Origin: Sphingobium sp. JS3065 | Lineage (GTDB): Bacteria; Pseudomonadota; Alphaproteobacteria; Sphingomonadales; Sphingomonadaceae | Direction of reading: 5' to 3' | DNA: 64,000 bases | NCBI RefSeq assembly: GCF_026427355.1 | Contig: NZ_CP102668.1 | Coordinates: 84,601-148,600 of the forward strand | Part shown: one piece after another, positions 54,937-63,803 of the stretch | Numbering within the stretch: position 1 is the stretch's first letter | How the letters are laid out: each line of letters begins with the position of its first letter | The notes under the pieces: model-generated | The model's database searches: none | What the model was told of the DNA's origin: nothing | What the model saw: the letters and a program-made list of their open reading frames with translations, nothing else | Made by a program: the position numbers and the translations under genes

Positions 54937-56100
54937 ATGGATGACGAACAAGCCCTAGACCGCGATGTAGCGCCCTCTCCCGCCGGTGATGATGCGTCGC
55001 CGGGGCGAGCGATGCGGGTCGCTGCCGCCCTGCAGGCCAAGGGCGGTGACGAGTTTGCCAAGCCTGGCAGCATCGTCGAGGTTAAATTCGTCAAGGGCCA
55101 ATCGCTCAGCCTTACCGCTTCGCGTCTTCTGGCGCTGATGATTTTGACTGCGGGCGGCGATGCCTGGGAGGACCGCCCGCACAAGATGCGAAAGGCGGAT
55201 ATTCGCCGCGGGCATAAAGGCAATGAGCGCATCTCGGACATGCTCGAAGAACTGCATCGCACGCTGTTCGCGGTCGATGACAAGTCTTGGCGCGGAAAGA
55301 AGGCGACGCTGCGTTTTTCTCTGATCTCGTCGTCGCGCGAAGAAGTGGAGGACGAGGAGGGCGCGGAGGCGGGGTGGATCGAGTGGGAGTTCACGCCCGA
55401 AGCTCGGAAACTGATTCAGGAATCGGAGACCTATGCGGTCCTGAACCGGCAGGCGGTGCTCGGCTTTCGGTCGACCTATGCGCTCAAGCTATACGAGATC
55501 GGAGCATTGCGGCTGCATCGACGCCAGTCGCTTTGGAAGGGCGACATGACGGCACTGCGTGCGCTGCTTGGTATCGCGCCGGACGTTTACAAGGACTTCG
55601 CGCAGCTCCGCCGAAAGGTTCTCGACAAGGCGAAGGCCGAAATCGACCAGCTCGCTCATTTCCGTGTGGAGTGGCGGGAAATCCGCCAGGGCCGAACCGT
55701 CACCGAGATCGAATTTCGATTTGAGCCAAAGGATGCCCCTGAGCAGATAGCAACCGTGGATGAAATCGCTCGGCACTCTGCGGGGAGGAAGGCGAGGCGC
55801 GACGACGAGGTCGAGACTGTGGCCGTCGAGGCCGTCACGCAGGCAGCAGTGGCGGCCTTGGTGTCAAAGGACAAGACTGGGGCAGGGGAGGTCACCTTTC
55901 CGAACGGCACGATCCGCTTTGGCTCGGACACGCTCGCGGCCATTGGCTGTTCGGCCGGCGGTGGTTGGGACATCGATCTGATTGCAGACGCCTATCGCGC
56001 GCAGATGGGCGAGAGGCTCGCGAAGCTGAAGGGCGCCAAGCTGATCGCCTCCTGGACCGGCTTTTGCGAGAGCTTCCTGGCGCGGCGCGGGCGCCCTTGA
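54937..56100 (+). CDS. rep: Rep_3-family plasmid replication initiator
   Basis: A 387-residue protein with two winged-helix domains. The first includes QSLSLTASRLLALMILTAGG and KADIRRGHKGNERISDML; the second includes ETYAVLNRQAVLGFRSTYAL, KLYEIGALRLH and ALLGIAPDVYKDFAQLRRKV. This is the RepB/RepA-type initiator architecture. A C-terminal extension (about 275-387) contains a charged linker and a domain seen in alphaproteobacterial RepA proteins. The iterons lie just upstream. Confidence 0.87.
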   Translation: MDDEQALDRDVAPSPAGDDASPGRAMRVAAALQAKGGDEFAKPGSIVEVKFVKGQSLSLTASRLLALMILTAGGDAWEDRPHKMRKADIRRGHKGNERISDMLEELHRTLFAVDDKSWRGKKATLRFSLISSSREEVEDEEGAEAGWIEWEFTPEARKLIQESETYAVLNRQAVLGFRSTYALKLYEIGALRLHRRQSLWKGDMTALRALLGIAPDVYKDFAQLRRKVLDKAKAEIDQLAHFRVEWREIRQGRTVTEIEFRFEPKDAPEQIATVDEIARHSAGRKARRDDEVETVAVEAVTQAAVAALVSKDKTGAGEVTFPNGTIRFGSDTLAAIGCSAGGGWDIDLIADAYRAQMGERLAKLKGAKLIASWTGFCESFLARRGRP

Positions 56101-56103
56101 GGC

Positions 56104-56125
56104 GAAATTGCACCGGTGCAATTTC
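56104..56125. promoter_or_regulatory. parS-like palindrome 1
   Basis: A perfect 22-bp palindrome with core AAATTGCACCGGTGCAATTT, 3 bases after the rep stop and upstream of parA. Its 20-bp core recurs exactly at 57508-57527. The likely role is as the ParB centromere and/or ParA operator. Confidence 0.7.
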
Positions 56126-56136
56126 CGGGCGGATAG

Positions 56137-56152
56137 CCCCCAAGAGGTCAGG
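56137..56152 (-). repeat. Isolated iteron-like copy after rep
   Basis: CCCCCAAGAGGTCAGG is the reverse complement of the variant iteron at 54826. It lies 11 bp beyond the palindrome, in the rep-parA intergenic region. Confidence 0.6.
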
Positions 56153-56294
56153 TTGTGGGCGTGCACGAGAAGCTGGCGGCGTAATTCGAGGCAATTCGGT
56201 CGATTGGCCCTGCTCACTTGCGAAAATGAGCCTTTCATTGACGTAAAAGTGCAAATTGAGCTATGCCACCTACAGTTTCGCAAGGGGGCCTTTC

Positions 56295-57497
56295 TTGGCT
56301 GCATCACTCGATATTGAGGGCACGCAGGATCTGCTGTCCGTTTCAACGCTCGCACAGCGGACCAGCTCTGTTCTCGAGCGGCTCCGCGACTCTGCGCGCA
56401 GCGCCCGGGCCGACGAACGGCGCGAGCCCACCTTCCCGATAGGTAAAGCGGCTGAACTGGTCGGCCGAACCGCGGCGGCGATTCGCGAGGCGGAGAAGGA
56501 CGGCCGTTTGCCGCCGCCTCCGCGAACCGAAAATAATCGGCGCGTCGGTTATACGCTCGCGCAGCTCAACGACATGCGGGGATTGTTCGGTACCCGGCCC
56601 TGGAGGGCTGCTAGCGACCCCTGCTGCGTCATTGCGGTGCAGAACTTCAAGGGCGGAGTGGGGAAATCGACCATGTCGGTGCATCTGGCCCAATATCTCG
56701 CGATCAAGGGCTACCGGGTGGCCCTCATAGATTGCGACAGTCAGGCCTCGGCAACGACCCTGTTTGGCTATGTTCCCGACCTTGACCTGACCGAGGAGGA
56801 TACTCTCTATCCCTTCTTGCGCCACGATGACATGGAATCGCTCGACTACGCCCTGCGCAAGACTCACTTCGACGGCCTCGAGCTTGTCCCGGCCAATCTC
56901 CGGTTGTTCCAGTCGGAATATGAAATCGCGGCGCGTATGGCACGCGGGCAGGGGAACCTGATCGACCGCATGGCGCAAGGCATAGCGAGCATTGCCGGTC
57001 GGTTTGATGTCGTCGTTCTCGACCCGCCTCCGGCGCTCGGTGCGATCTCACTTTCGGTGCTGCGTGCGGCCAATGCGCTAGTCGTGCCTGTACCGCCGAC
57101 GGTGATGGACTTCTCCTCCACTGCGGCTTTTCTCGCCATGCTCGACGAAACCATCGAGACGCTGGCCGATCGCGGCTTGGCGCCGTCGCTGCGTTTCCTG
57201 CGCTTCGTGGCCTCCAAGGTCGACGAGAACAAGTCGATGCAAAAGGAACTGCTGAACCTGATGCGGACCCTCTTCGGGCACGCGATCGTGCGCACACCGC
57301 TCAAGGATTCGGCGGAAATCGACAATGCGACGGCGCGGTTGATGACCGTCTATGAGCTTGACGGACCTGTCACCAGTTCGGCGGTGCGTAACCGCTGCCT
57401 AGCCTATCTCGATGGAGTGAATGGCGAAATCGAGGTCGACATCCGGTCGACGTGGCCGAGCCATCTGGCGCGGCTTCGCAAGGAGGGTCTCGCGTGA
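56295..57497 (+). CDS. parA: RepA/ParA-type partition ATPase (second partition system)
   Basis: A protein of about 400 residues with an N-terminal DNA-binding part (FPIGKAAELVGRTAAAIREA, a MerR/HTH-like region) and a C-terminal ParA ATPase. Walker A is NFKGGVGKSTMSVHL, Walker A-prime ALIDCDSQASATT, and Walker B VVLDPPPALG. The N-terminal HTH makes it type Ia, able to repress its own operon. The start is taken as TTG 56295, which has GGGGG about 6 bases upstream; the frame stays open to 56256. Confidence 0.85.
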   Translation: MAASLDIEGTQDLLSVSTLAQRTSSVLERLRDSARSARADERREPTFPIGKAAELVGRTAAAIREAEKDGRLPPPPRTENNRRVGYTLAQLNDMRGLFGTRPWRAASDPCCVIAVQNFKGGVGKSTMSVHLAQYLAIKGYRVALIDCDSQASATTLFGYVPDLDLTEEDTLYPFLRHDDMESLDYALRKTHFDGLELVPANLRLFQSEYEIAARMARGQGNLIDRMAQGIASIAGRFDVVVLDPPPALGAISLSVLRAANALVVPVPPTVMDFSSTAAFLAMLDETIETLADRGLAPSLRFLRFVASKVDENKSMQKELLNLMRTLFGHAIVRTPLKDSAEIDNATARLMTVYELDGPVTSSAVRNRCLAYLDGVNGEIEVDIRSTWPSHLARLRKEGLA

Positions 57498-57507
57498 TGC
57501 GAGCAAA

Positions 57508-57527
57508 AATTGCACCGGTGCAATTTC
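57508..57527. promoter_or_regulatory. parS-like palindrome 2
   Basis: A perfect 20-bp repeat of the 56104-56125 core, located in the 45-bp gap between parA and parB. Two exact copies around parA strongly suggest a partition site. Confidence 0.7.
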
Positions 57528-57542
57528 CGGTAGAAGGGCGGA

Positions 57543-58559
57543 ATGATGAGCAAGAAAAACGCCAACTTCGCGGCTGATCTGGTCGCTGGAATTGACCCCG
57601 CGCCGCAAGCCTTGGCCGCTCGGCGCCCGGGCATTGGCGCAAGCGTACTGGCGGGTCGAGAAAGTCGGCTCGCCGAATTGGCTACGGGCAGCGTCGTCGC
57701 ACGCACCCATGAACTTGTCGATCCAGCACGCTGCCGGATGTGGGTCGGGCATAACCGCGAATATGCGCTGCTTAACGAGGAGCGGTGCGCTGATCTCATC
57801 GAGAGCATCAAGGCGCAGGGCAAGCAGGAAATGCCCGCCATCGTTCGGCGGGTGAAGGACGATCTTGCTTTCGATTTCGAGGTGATTTGCGGCGCCCGCA
57901 GGCATTGGACGATCAGTTGGCTTCGCGCCCATAACTATCCGGATTTCCGCTTCCTCGTCGATATCCGTAGCTTGACCGACGAGGAGGCGTTCCGGCTTGC
58001 TGACCTTGAGAACCGGGCGCGCGATGATCTTACAGACCTGGAACGCGCGCGCGACTATTTGCGCGCCCTCGACGCCTATTATGAGGGGCGCCAGAAGGTC
58101 ATGGCCGAGCGAATCAATGTCACGGAAAGCTGGCTTAGCCGCTATCTCGACCTTGCTCGGCTGCCGGCGGAACTGATGGCGGCCTTCGCCGTCCCGCAGG
58201 ATCTGAGGATCAAGCATGTCACCGCGATTAAGCCTCTCTTGAAACCGGAGGACCGGCGGCAGCGCGTGTTTTCCGAGGCGACGCGGCTCGCGGAGGCGCA
58301 GGCAGATCGCGCGGTGCCGATGCCGGTACCTGACGTCATCCGCGCGCTCGCTTTGGCGGCTGATCCCCCCAAGAGGTCAGGATCCCCCAAGAAGTCAGGA
58401 AAGCCGGAAACGATTGTGTCTGACGGGGGCAAGCCCCTGTTGAAGGTGGAGGCGGTGGATCGCAAGGGTCTCAAGCTGACGCTGCTCCCGCATGCTGGCG
58501 GTACGCGGGCTGAAGCAGAGACCGCGTTGAGAGCGCTACTCGATCGGCATTGGGCGTAG
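57543..58559 (+). CDS. parB: ParB-family partition protein (second partition system)
   Basis: A 338-residue ParB. The N-terminal domain contains RCADLIESIKAQGKQEMPAI and ICGARRHWTISWLRAH (arginine-rich CTP-binding box), then ENRARDDLTDLERARDYLRA. An HTH region (ERINVTESWLSRYLDLARLP) and a C-terminal dimerisation part follow. Residues encoded by 58365-58399 (PPKRSGSPKKSG) form a basic linker that is written in two iteron-like DNA repeats. Confidence 0.87.
   Translation: MMSKKNANFAADLVAGIDPAPQALAARRPGIGASVLAGRESRLAELATGSVVARTHELVDPARCRMWVGHNREYALLNEERCADLIESIKAQGKQEMPAIVRRVKDDLAFDFEVICGARRHWTISWLRAHNYPDFRFLVDIRSLTDEEAFRLADLENRARDDLTDLERARDYLRALDAYYEGRQKVMAERINVTESWLSRYLDLARLPAELMAAFAVPQDLRIKHVTAIKPLLKPEDRRQRVFSEATRLAEAQADRAVPMPVPDVIRALALAADPPKRSGSPKKSGKPETIVSDGGKPLLKVEAVDRKGLKLTLLPHAGGTRAEAETALRALLDRHWA
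58365..58399 (-). repeat. Two iteron-like repeats inside parB
   Basis: CCCCCCAAGAGGTCAGG (58365-58381) and CCCCCAAGAAGTCAGG (58384-58399) are reverse complements of the iteron at 54826 and lie inside the parB coding sequence. They are in tandem, about 18 bp apart. Confidence 0.6.
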
Positions 58560-58587
58560 GCGATCTTGCACACTAGCTCGCCGCAGT

Positions 58588-59271
58588 TCAGCTGAACGCC
58601 TTCTTCTCGTAAACGGTGACGATCGCCTGGCCATCCCAAACATAGCACAGATGCCGCTCTTGCCGGCAGTTGGCGAGCAGGCGAGGGCGGAACACTGCGG
58701 CGCACTCGCCCCCGGCGTGGCGCACACTTTCGTAGGCAATGCCGTCCGAACCTTGTTCACGCAGCTCTCGGGCGAGCGCATGTCCGGCGGCATAGCTGTC
58801 CGCGGCGTAAAGGGCAGGGCGTTCATCGCGTAGGCCGCGAATGTCGTGAAGCATCGCATCCAGGTCGACCGCGTAGACACGCATATCGAGCTCCTGGGCT
58901 GGCTCATGGGTATATGCCATGAAGCGGGTTCGGTGATGGCTCGTCTCAGCGACGGCCGTCTCGATCGCCTTGGCTGCATAGAATGTGCCGAAGCTACCGT
59001 CACAGAACCGGCTACCATCGGGATTGAGGTGGGTGAACGCCGCCATGATTGCCGACGTGCCGGGTCCCGAGACCCGGTCCTCGGGCGGGACGAGTGCGAG
59101 GTCGCCGACTTCGTCGCGGAGCCGGTCGTTGGTCATCGCCTCTATCGCATAGACCGCTTCTAGATCGGCCGGGTCTGCGACGTCTTCAAACAGCGATATG
59201 GGCGGAAACCGGCTTGCGACGATCCGGTAGCACGGTTGCCACCGCAACTCAGTCCTAGCAATGGCATCCAT
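58588..59271 (-). CDS. RES-domain NAD+-degrading toxin
   Basis: A 227-residue protein. RES-family features are the early arginine (CYRIVASRFPP), HLNPDGSRFCDGSFGTFYAA and ETAVAETSHHRTRF (the R, E and S of the family name), and the late SYAAGHALARELREQGSDGI with YESVRHAGGE. RES toxins phosphorolyse or hydrolyse NAD+ and stop growth. The start overlaps the antitoxin stop by 1 base (TGATG). The order antitoxin then toxin fits the RES-Xre (ParST/MbcTA-like) class. Confidence 0.88.
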   Translation of the reverse strand: MDAIARTELRWQPCYRIVASRFPPISLFEDVADPADLEAVYAIEAMTNDRLRDEVGDLALVPPEDRVSGPGTSAIMAAFTHLNPDGSRFCDGSFGTFYAAKAIETAVAETSHHRTRFMAYTHEPAQELDMRVYAVDLDAMLHDIRGLRDERPALYAADSYAAGHALARELREQGSDGIAYESVRHAGGECAAVFRPRLLANCRQERHLCYVWDGQAIVTVYEKKAFS

Positions 59272-59684
59272 CAGCCGCGCTGCGCGTCGATATATTGGCG
59301 CACCACGTAGAGATCGGCGACATTGCCCGAGGCCATCCGGTCGATCGCCGGACGGCCGGCGAACAGCGGTGCCTCGTTGGGCTTACGGACCCATTCGTCA
59401 GCCGTGCGGGGCAGGAGGATTTTCAAGCCCTTGTATATCCCCATGACATAGGAAATCCGCTCGAGCGCGTCCTTGGGAATGGCCGCAACTGCGCCGCGCT
59501 TCCAGGTTTGGAAGGTCGAGCGGTTGTCGAGCCCGAGCAGCTTCATTTGCTCGGCTTCCTTGAGGCCCCATGCGTCGGCGATGCGGAAGAATGTGCGCAG
59601 CGCCGGACCCGTCAGATCCTTACGGCTGGGCGCCTTGGCGCGAATAGGTCCTTTCCGGCGGGCAGAATCGGCAGCTGTGGCCAT
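59271..59684 (-). CDS. Xre/MbcA/ParS-type antitoxin
   Basis: A 137-residue protein with an N-terminal HTH region (FFRIADAWGLKEAEQMKLLG, NRSTFQTWKRG) and a C-terminal toxin-binding domain (PLFAGRPAIDRMASGNVADL, YVVRQYIDAQRG). The latter is the hallmark of MbcA/ParS/Xre antitoxins that plug the RES active site. It likely represses the operon with the toxin as co-regulator. Confidence 0.87.
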   Translation of the reverse strand: MATAADSARRKGPIRAKAPSRKDLTGPALRTFFRIADAWGLKEAEQMKLLGLDNRSTFQTWKRGAVAAIPKDALERISYVMGIYKGLKILLPRTADEWVRKPNEAPLFAGRPAIDRMASGNVADLYVVRQYIDAQRG

Positions 59685-59777
59685 CGGCCATCTCCTTCTA
59701 CCTATTCATATGTATAATATCTGTACTAGAGTCAATGAATGGATCAGTTTTCATACGCAACAACGATGCGTGACTGG

Positions 59778-60959
59778 TCAGCATTGGTGAGAACTGCCGT
59801 TGAGTAGCCGGTCGATATCGGCCATCGCCGCATCAAATTCGACCATTGCCGCACGGGGGATGGCGGGAGCCTGGTCCAGGGACGGCGATAGCCGATCCCT
59901 TCGGGGTTCGTCGGCAACCAGCAGAACCTTGCCCTTGACCGTCTCCCGCCGCGCCAATCCTGCCGCCACGAGGGCGTCGCCGATCGCATAGGTGCCGCGC
60001 CGACTGACCCTGAAAGCCGAGCCGATTTGGTCGAGCCCGAGCGGCGCGAACGCGGAGAGGAAGGTCCATACCTGCGGTGCCCGCGCGCTCGAGCGCAGGT
60101 GCCCCAGCTGCTCGCCCATCAGCGCCGCTCGCCTCCGCGCCTGGTCGGCCAGCGCACAAATCCGCGTAACGCTAAGATGTAGGCTGCGGGCAGTCAGCAG
60201 TGCGCGTTCGCCGGGCCACAGTTGCGGCTGAAGCGCCTCAGCCGTCACCGCGCCTGGGCAGGGGAGGGGGCGGGCCCAAGTCCCGCTCGCGCTCAGTAGG
60301 CGCCCCAGTGCCGCGTCGACGGCCCAGAGCGGGGTGCGCGGAGCGGTCTGCTCGATCGCCACCTCACGATCCCCGAGCGAAAAGCTCTTCACCGCGCGTT
60401 CCACCGGCGCGAACAGCGGATCGGCACGCAGCAGGGCGTTGAGACGGGCCAGACCCGCGAAGGGTAGGGTGGTATTGTCGTTGATGCCTGCCTGCTCCGC
60501 CAGACCGGCCGCCTTCGCCAGGACCTCTTGCGCGCCAGTCTCCTCAGCCAGCCCTTCCTCAGCATGGGCGGGACGATCGGCACCGAAGCGGGCGGCGGCC
60601 GCGATTGTCTGCGCAGCGCTCGCCAGTGGTTTCCACGGGTGATGGCCGAGTTCGGCCAGCAGCGCGCGGATCACCGCAGTCGCGGAGCAGACGGTGAGGG
60701 CGCTCTCTTGTGGCGCGCGATCAAGCCCGGCAAACCAGGCATTGAACCGCAATTCGGTATCGATGAACCCGGCCTGCTTTAGGCTCGTGAGCAGAACCGC
60801 GCGTAACAGGGCCATGCAGAATAGCGCCTTCTCGTCGTTCGCGAGTCCGGCGAGCAGCCCATCGAGGCGGCCCAGCGCGAGCGCGCATTCAGCCTGCGGG
60901 AGCGCCAGTTCCTCGCTCGGAACGTCCACATCGGCGGCGCGGGGATGGAACGGCTCCAT
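59778..60959 (-). CDS. HTH-containing plasmid protein of unrecognised family
   Basis: A protein of about 393 residues from ATG 60959; a GTG at 60998 is in frame and neither has a clear ribosome site. The N-terminal 100 residues are helical (ECALALGRLDGLLAGLANDE, LRFNAWFAGLDRAP). A central region (GLARLNALLRADPLFAPVER, LWAVDAALGRLLSASGTWAR) precedes a C-terminal winged-HTH (PQVWTFLSAFAPLGLDQIGS through ETVKGKVLLVADEPRRD). Its layout resembles rhizobial DUF1612/HTH-type proteins, but I cannot assign it firmly. It is divergent from the integrase gene. Confidence 0.6.
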   Translation of the reverse strand: MEPFHPRAADVDVPSEELALPQAECALALGRLDGLLAGLANDEKALFCMALLRAVLLTSLKQAGFIDTELRFNAWFAGLDRAPQESALTVCSATAVIRALLAELGHHPWKPLASAAQTIAAAARFGADRPAHAEEGLAEETGAQEVLAKAAGLAEQAGINDNTTLPFAGLARLNALLRADPLFAPVERAVKSFSLGDREVAIEQTAPRTPLWAVDAALGRLLSASGTWARPLPCPGAVTAEALQPQLWPGERALLTARSLHLSVTRICALADQARRRAALMGEQLGHLRSSARAPQVWTFLSAFAPLGLDQIGSAFRVSRRGTYAIGDALVAAGLARRETVKGKVLLVADEPRRDRLSPSLDQAPAIPRAAMVEFDAAMADIDRLLNGSSHQC

Positions 60960-61088
60960 ATCGATTGTGTAGTGAAAGGCAGAACAGTGCACAACCACTA
61001 TGATTGTCTATAAGTTAACATGTGATAATTTCAGTTATCATATAAGAGTGTTTGACGCCGCTTTATAAGGTGCGCTACAGCCGCCGCT

Positions 61089-62342
61089 ATGGAGGCCAGC
61101 GCATCAGGCGGTCAGGAAAGCCCTGAAACAGGCGATTTCGACGCCGCTGCCGCCGTGTCGGTCCCGATAACTCCAGCGGCGATGCCCGAGCTTGCCTGGA
61201 CCGCGAGCCAGATGCGCACTGAGAACCGCATCGTCATCAACGCGGAATTGATCGCGGCTTATCAGGCTGCCAGTTCGCCGCATTCGATCCGCGCGCTGAA
61301 ATCCGATCTCGAGGCATTCGACCTCTGGTGCCGGCGCACGAAGAGGATCGCGCTGCCGGCAACGCCGGAGATCGTCGCCGACTATCTCGATGCGCGGGCA
61401 GGGCAGGGGTCCAAGCCTGCCTCGCTTGGACGCTACAAGGCGTCGATCGCCAAGATCCACCAGCTGCTCGACCTGAAAGATCCGACGCAAGCCGAACTGG
61501 TCAAGCTGCGGCTGCGCGCGATCCGCCGCGAGAAGGGAACCGCGCAGGCGCAGGCGCGGCCGCTGCGGTTCAAGGGGCCGGTGAAGGACGTCGAGCGCGA
61601 CAAACCCCGCGGGATCAACGTCAGGGCGCTTCTGGAGGCTTGTGGCGACGATTTGCCGGGGCTGCGCGACCGTGCTCTGCTGTCAGTCGCCTATGACACC
61701 GGCTTGCGAGCGTCCGAGCTTGTCACGGTTAGGGTCGAGCACATCCTCGAAGCCTTGGATCCAGAGGCACGACTGCTCGCCATTCATCGTTCCAAGGGCG
61801 ATCAGGAAGGGGAGGGGGCGACGGCCTACCTTTCGCCGCGCTCGGTGCGGGCGATCGCTGCGTGGGCTAAAGCGGCCGGCATTTGGGAGGGGCCGCTGTT
61901 TCGCCGTGTGCAGGTGCGTCGGTACAAGGCTCGGCCGGCCGTGAAGGGGCGGTCGATCGATAGCATCTCGAGCCGCGAGCGGTGGGATCTGCGAAAGACG
62001 CTGCCGCGTGCTGCTGTGCCTGCACGTGTCGAGTACGATGTTGGTGCTGTGGCGCTCCACCCAGGCTCGATCGGACCGATCTGGCGTGCGATCGTCCAGC
62101 GGGCGTTTGATCGCGATGCGCTGCCCGACCTGACCAAGGATGATCTGACACAACTGCTCAAAGGGATCAGCGCACACTCCACGCGCGTCGGCCTTAATCA
62201 GGATCTGTTCGCGGTCGGCGAAGATATTGCCGGCATCATGGACGCGCTGCGCTGGAAGAGTCCGCGCATGCCGCTCTCCTACAATCGCAACCTAGCGGCC
62301 GAAGCGGGAGCTGTTGGCCGTCTCTCTCGCAAAATCGAATGA
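61089..62342 (+). CDS. Tyrosine recombinase / site-specific integrase
   Basis: A 417-residue protein. The N-terminal core-binding domain is SPHSIRALKSDLEAFDLWCR and KPASLGRYKASIAKIHQLLD. The catalytic domain has YDTGLRASELVTVR (Arg), HSTRVGLNQDL (HxxR) and MDALRWKSPRMPLSYNRNL (Trp in the second His position, nucleophile Tyr). It is a solitary recombinase unrelated to the RIT trio. It may resolve plasmid multimers or have brought in the neighbouring genes. Confidence 0.85.
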   Translation: MEASASGGQESPETGDFDAAAAVSVPITPAAMPELAWTASQMRTENRIVINAELIAAYQAASSPHSIRALKSDLEAFDLWCRRTKRIALPATPEIVADYLDARAGQGSKPASLGRYKASIAKIHQLLDLKDPTQAELVKLRLRAIRREKGTAQAQARPLRFKGPVKDVERDKPRGINVRALLEACGDDLPGLRDRALLSVAYDTGLRASELVTVRVEHILEALDPEARLLAIHRSKGDQEGEGATAYLSPRSVRAIAAWAKAAGIWEGPLFRRVQVRRYKARPAVKGRSIDSISSRERWDLRKTLPRAAVPARVEYDVGAVALHPGSIGPIWRAIVQRAFDRDALPDLTKDDLTQLLKGISAHSTRVGLNQDLFAVGEDIAGIMDALRWKSPRMPLSYNRNLAAEAGAVGRLSRKIE

Positions 62343-62511
62343 CAATATAGCAGGATTTCCCCTTTATCGATTAATCGTCGGGAAAATGCTCAAAAACAGA
62401 CCGCCAATCAAGGGCGTCCTGGCTTAGCGTAGGATTTCGCCCCCTCCCGCAAACACCCCCTTCTATAAAGTGACGTAGAGAGACCGCCGACAGGCGAGGG
62501 GGCAAGTACGC

Positions 62512-63520
62512 GTGGAAAAGACGGTTTTCTGGTCATGGCAGAGCGATCTTGACGGCCGCGTCACGCGCGAGGTGATCCGCTCCGCGCTCGACCAGGCGAT
62601 CGGCATGATTTCGGCCGATCTCGCTGAGGCCGATCGGCCGAGCCTGACCTCCGACACCCAAGGTGTCGCCGGCTCCCCCGATATCGTCGCGACCATTTTG
62701 CGAAAGATCGACGAGGCCGCGGTGTTCGTCGGAGACGTGACGCCGATCGCGGTCTCGGCGGACGGAAAGGCGTGCGCCAATTCCAACGTCTTAATCGAAC
62801 TCGGCTACGCGCATCGCGCCTTAGGCGAAAATCGAGTGCTGCAGATCTGGAACACGGCGTTCGATGGGGCAACCCTCGACAAGCTGCCGTTCGATATGCG
62901 GGGCAGACGAGGGCCGCTGGGCTTCCACTTGCTGGTCGGCGCCGACACGGCGACCCTCCGGACGGTGCGTGAGAAGCTCGCGAAGGATCTCGCTGGTGCC
63001 CTCAAGCTTGCTCTGGACACCCTACCACCGCCGCCGCCCGAGGCCGTCCACTGGCAGCCGCATTTTGCTGGTGATGCGGATCTCTGGTTCGACCGGGCCG
63101 GGCCCCAGTTGGTGACGAATCCGACGCATGGACCAGCAAGCTCGTCTGGAAGGACCAGTATCCGGGCTATGCGCGACTGATCCCCTCCAAATGGACCGCA
63201 AAACTTGGCGCCAAGCAGGCGCTTGCCAATCACCCGGGGCATGCGGCCCTGCTCGCAGATACCAACTCGCTGAGCTACGGTATCAGCCGGGGCGGGGCGG
63301 TGGTCTATTCGCGATGCCGTCCTTGCCGCCTCGAACGCTTCAACGGTCTTTCGATCGAAGGCGACGGCCGGCATGTCGACTTCGACTCCGAATGGTCCGG
63401 CGACGATTACGACTATACCGACGCGAAGGGCTGAGATCGCAGCCCGGCATCAGCTTCCGCATACTGGCCGGTGAACCGTATTCGCAGATCAACTCGATCG
63501 TGATCGAAATTCACGGGTAG
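62512..63520 (+). pseudogene. TIR-like defence protein gene with two frameshifts
   Basis: The first 200 residues (TVFWSWQSDLDGRVTREVI, DTQGVAGSPDIVATILRKID, VFVGDVTPIAV, NVLIELGYAHRALGENRVLQ) match TIR-like nucleotide-hydrolase domains, with the candidate catalytic Glu in LIELGYA. Near 63100 a C-run (GGGCCCCAG) is one base short. The protein then continues in another frame as VGDESDAWTSKLVWKDQYPG on to DSEWSGDDYDYTDAKG, stop 63434. A third frame resumes with LRSQPGISFRILAGEPYSQI, stop 63520. Two single-base losses would explain it; real decay or sequencing error cannot be separated here. A CxxC (SRCRPC) lies in the middle part. Confidence 0.6.
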
Positions 63521-63803
63521 TGAAGGAAGTTCGCAACTGGCTAGACTGCGGCACCAGATTTCCGCGGAGCTGGACAGTCTTACCGCACTCGCTCTCGCAG
63601 ACCCTGCCGGCCCGTCGCGAACCGTTCACCGTGATCGCGATAGTTTGCAGCAGAAACCGGGTTGCGGATCGGGTTGCGGCCCATTTATGGTTATCCTACG
63701 ATTTCAATAGGAAATGGCGGAGCGGGAGGCCGCTAAAACTCATTGGATATAAAGAAAAATATCAAAATCTATGGATTGAGTCATAAATCTAGCCATAATT
63801 TGC

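Noticed and set aside
63520..63786. 88-residue ORF after the TIR-like gene
   Set aside because: No recognisable family or ribosome site, and competing frames look equally plausible; left unannotated.
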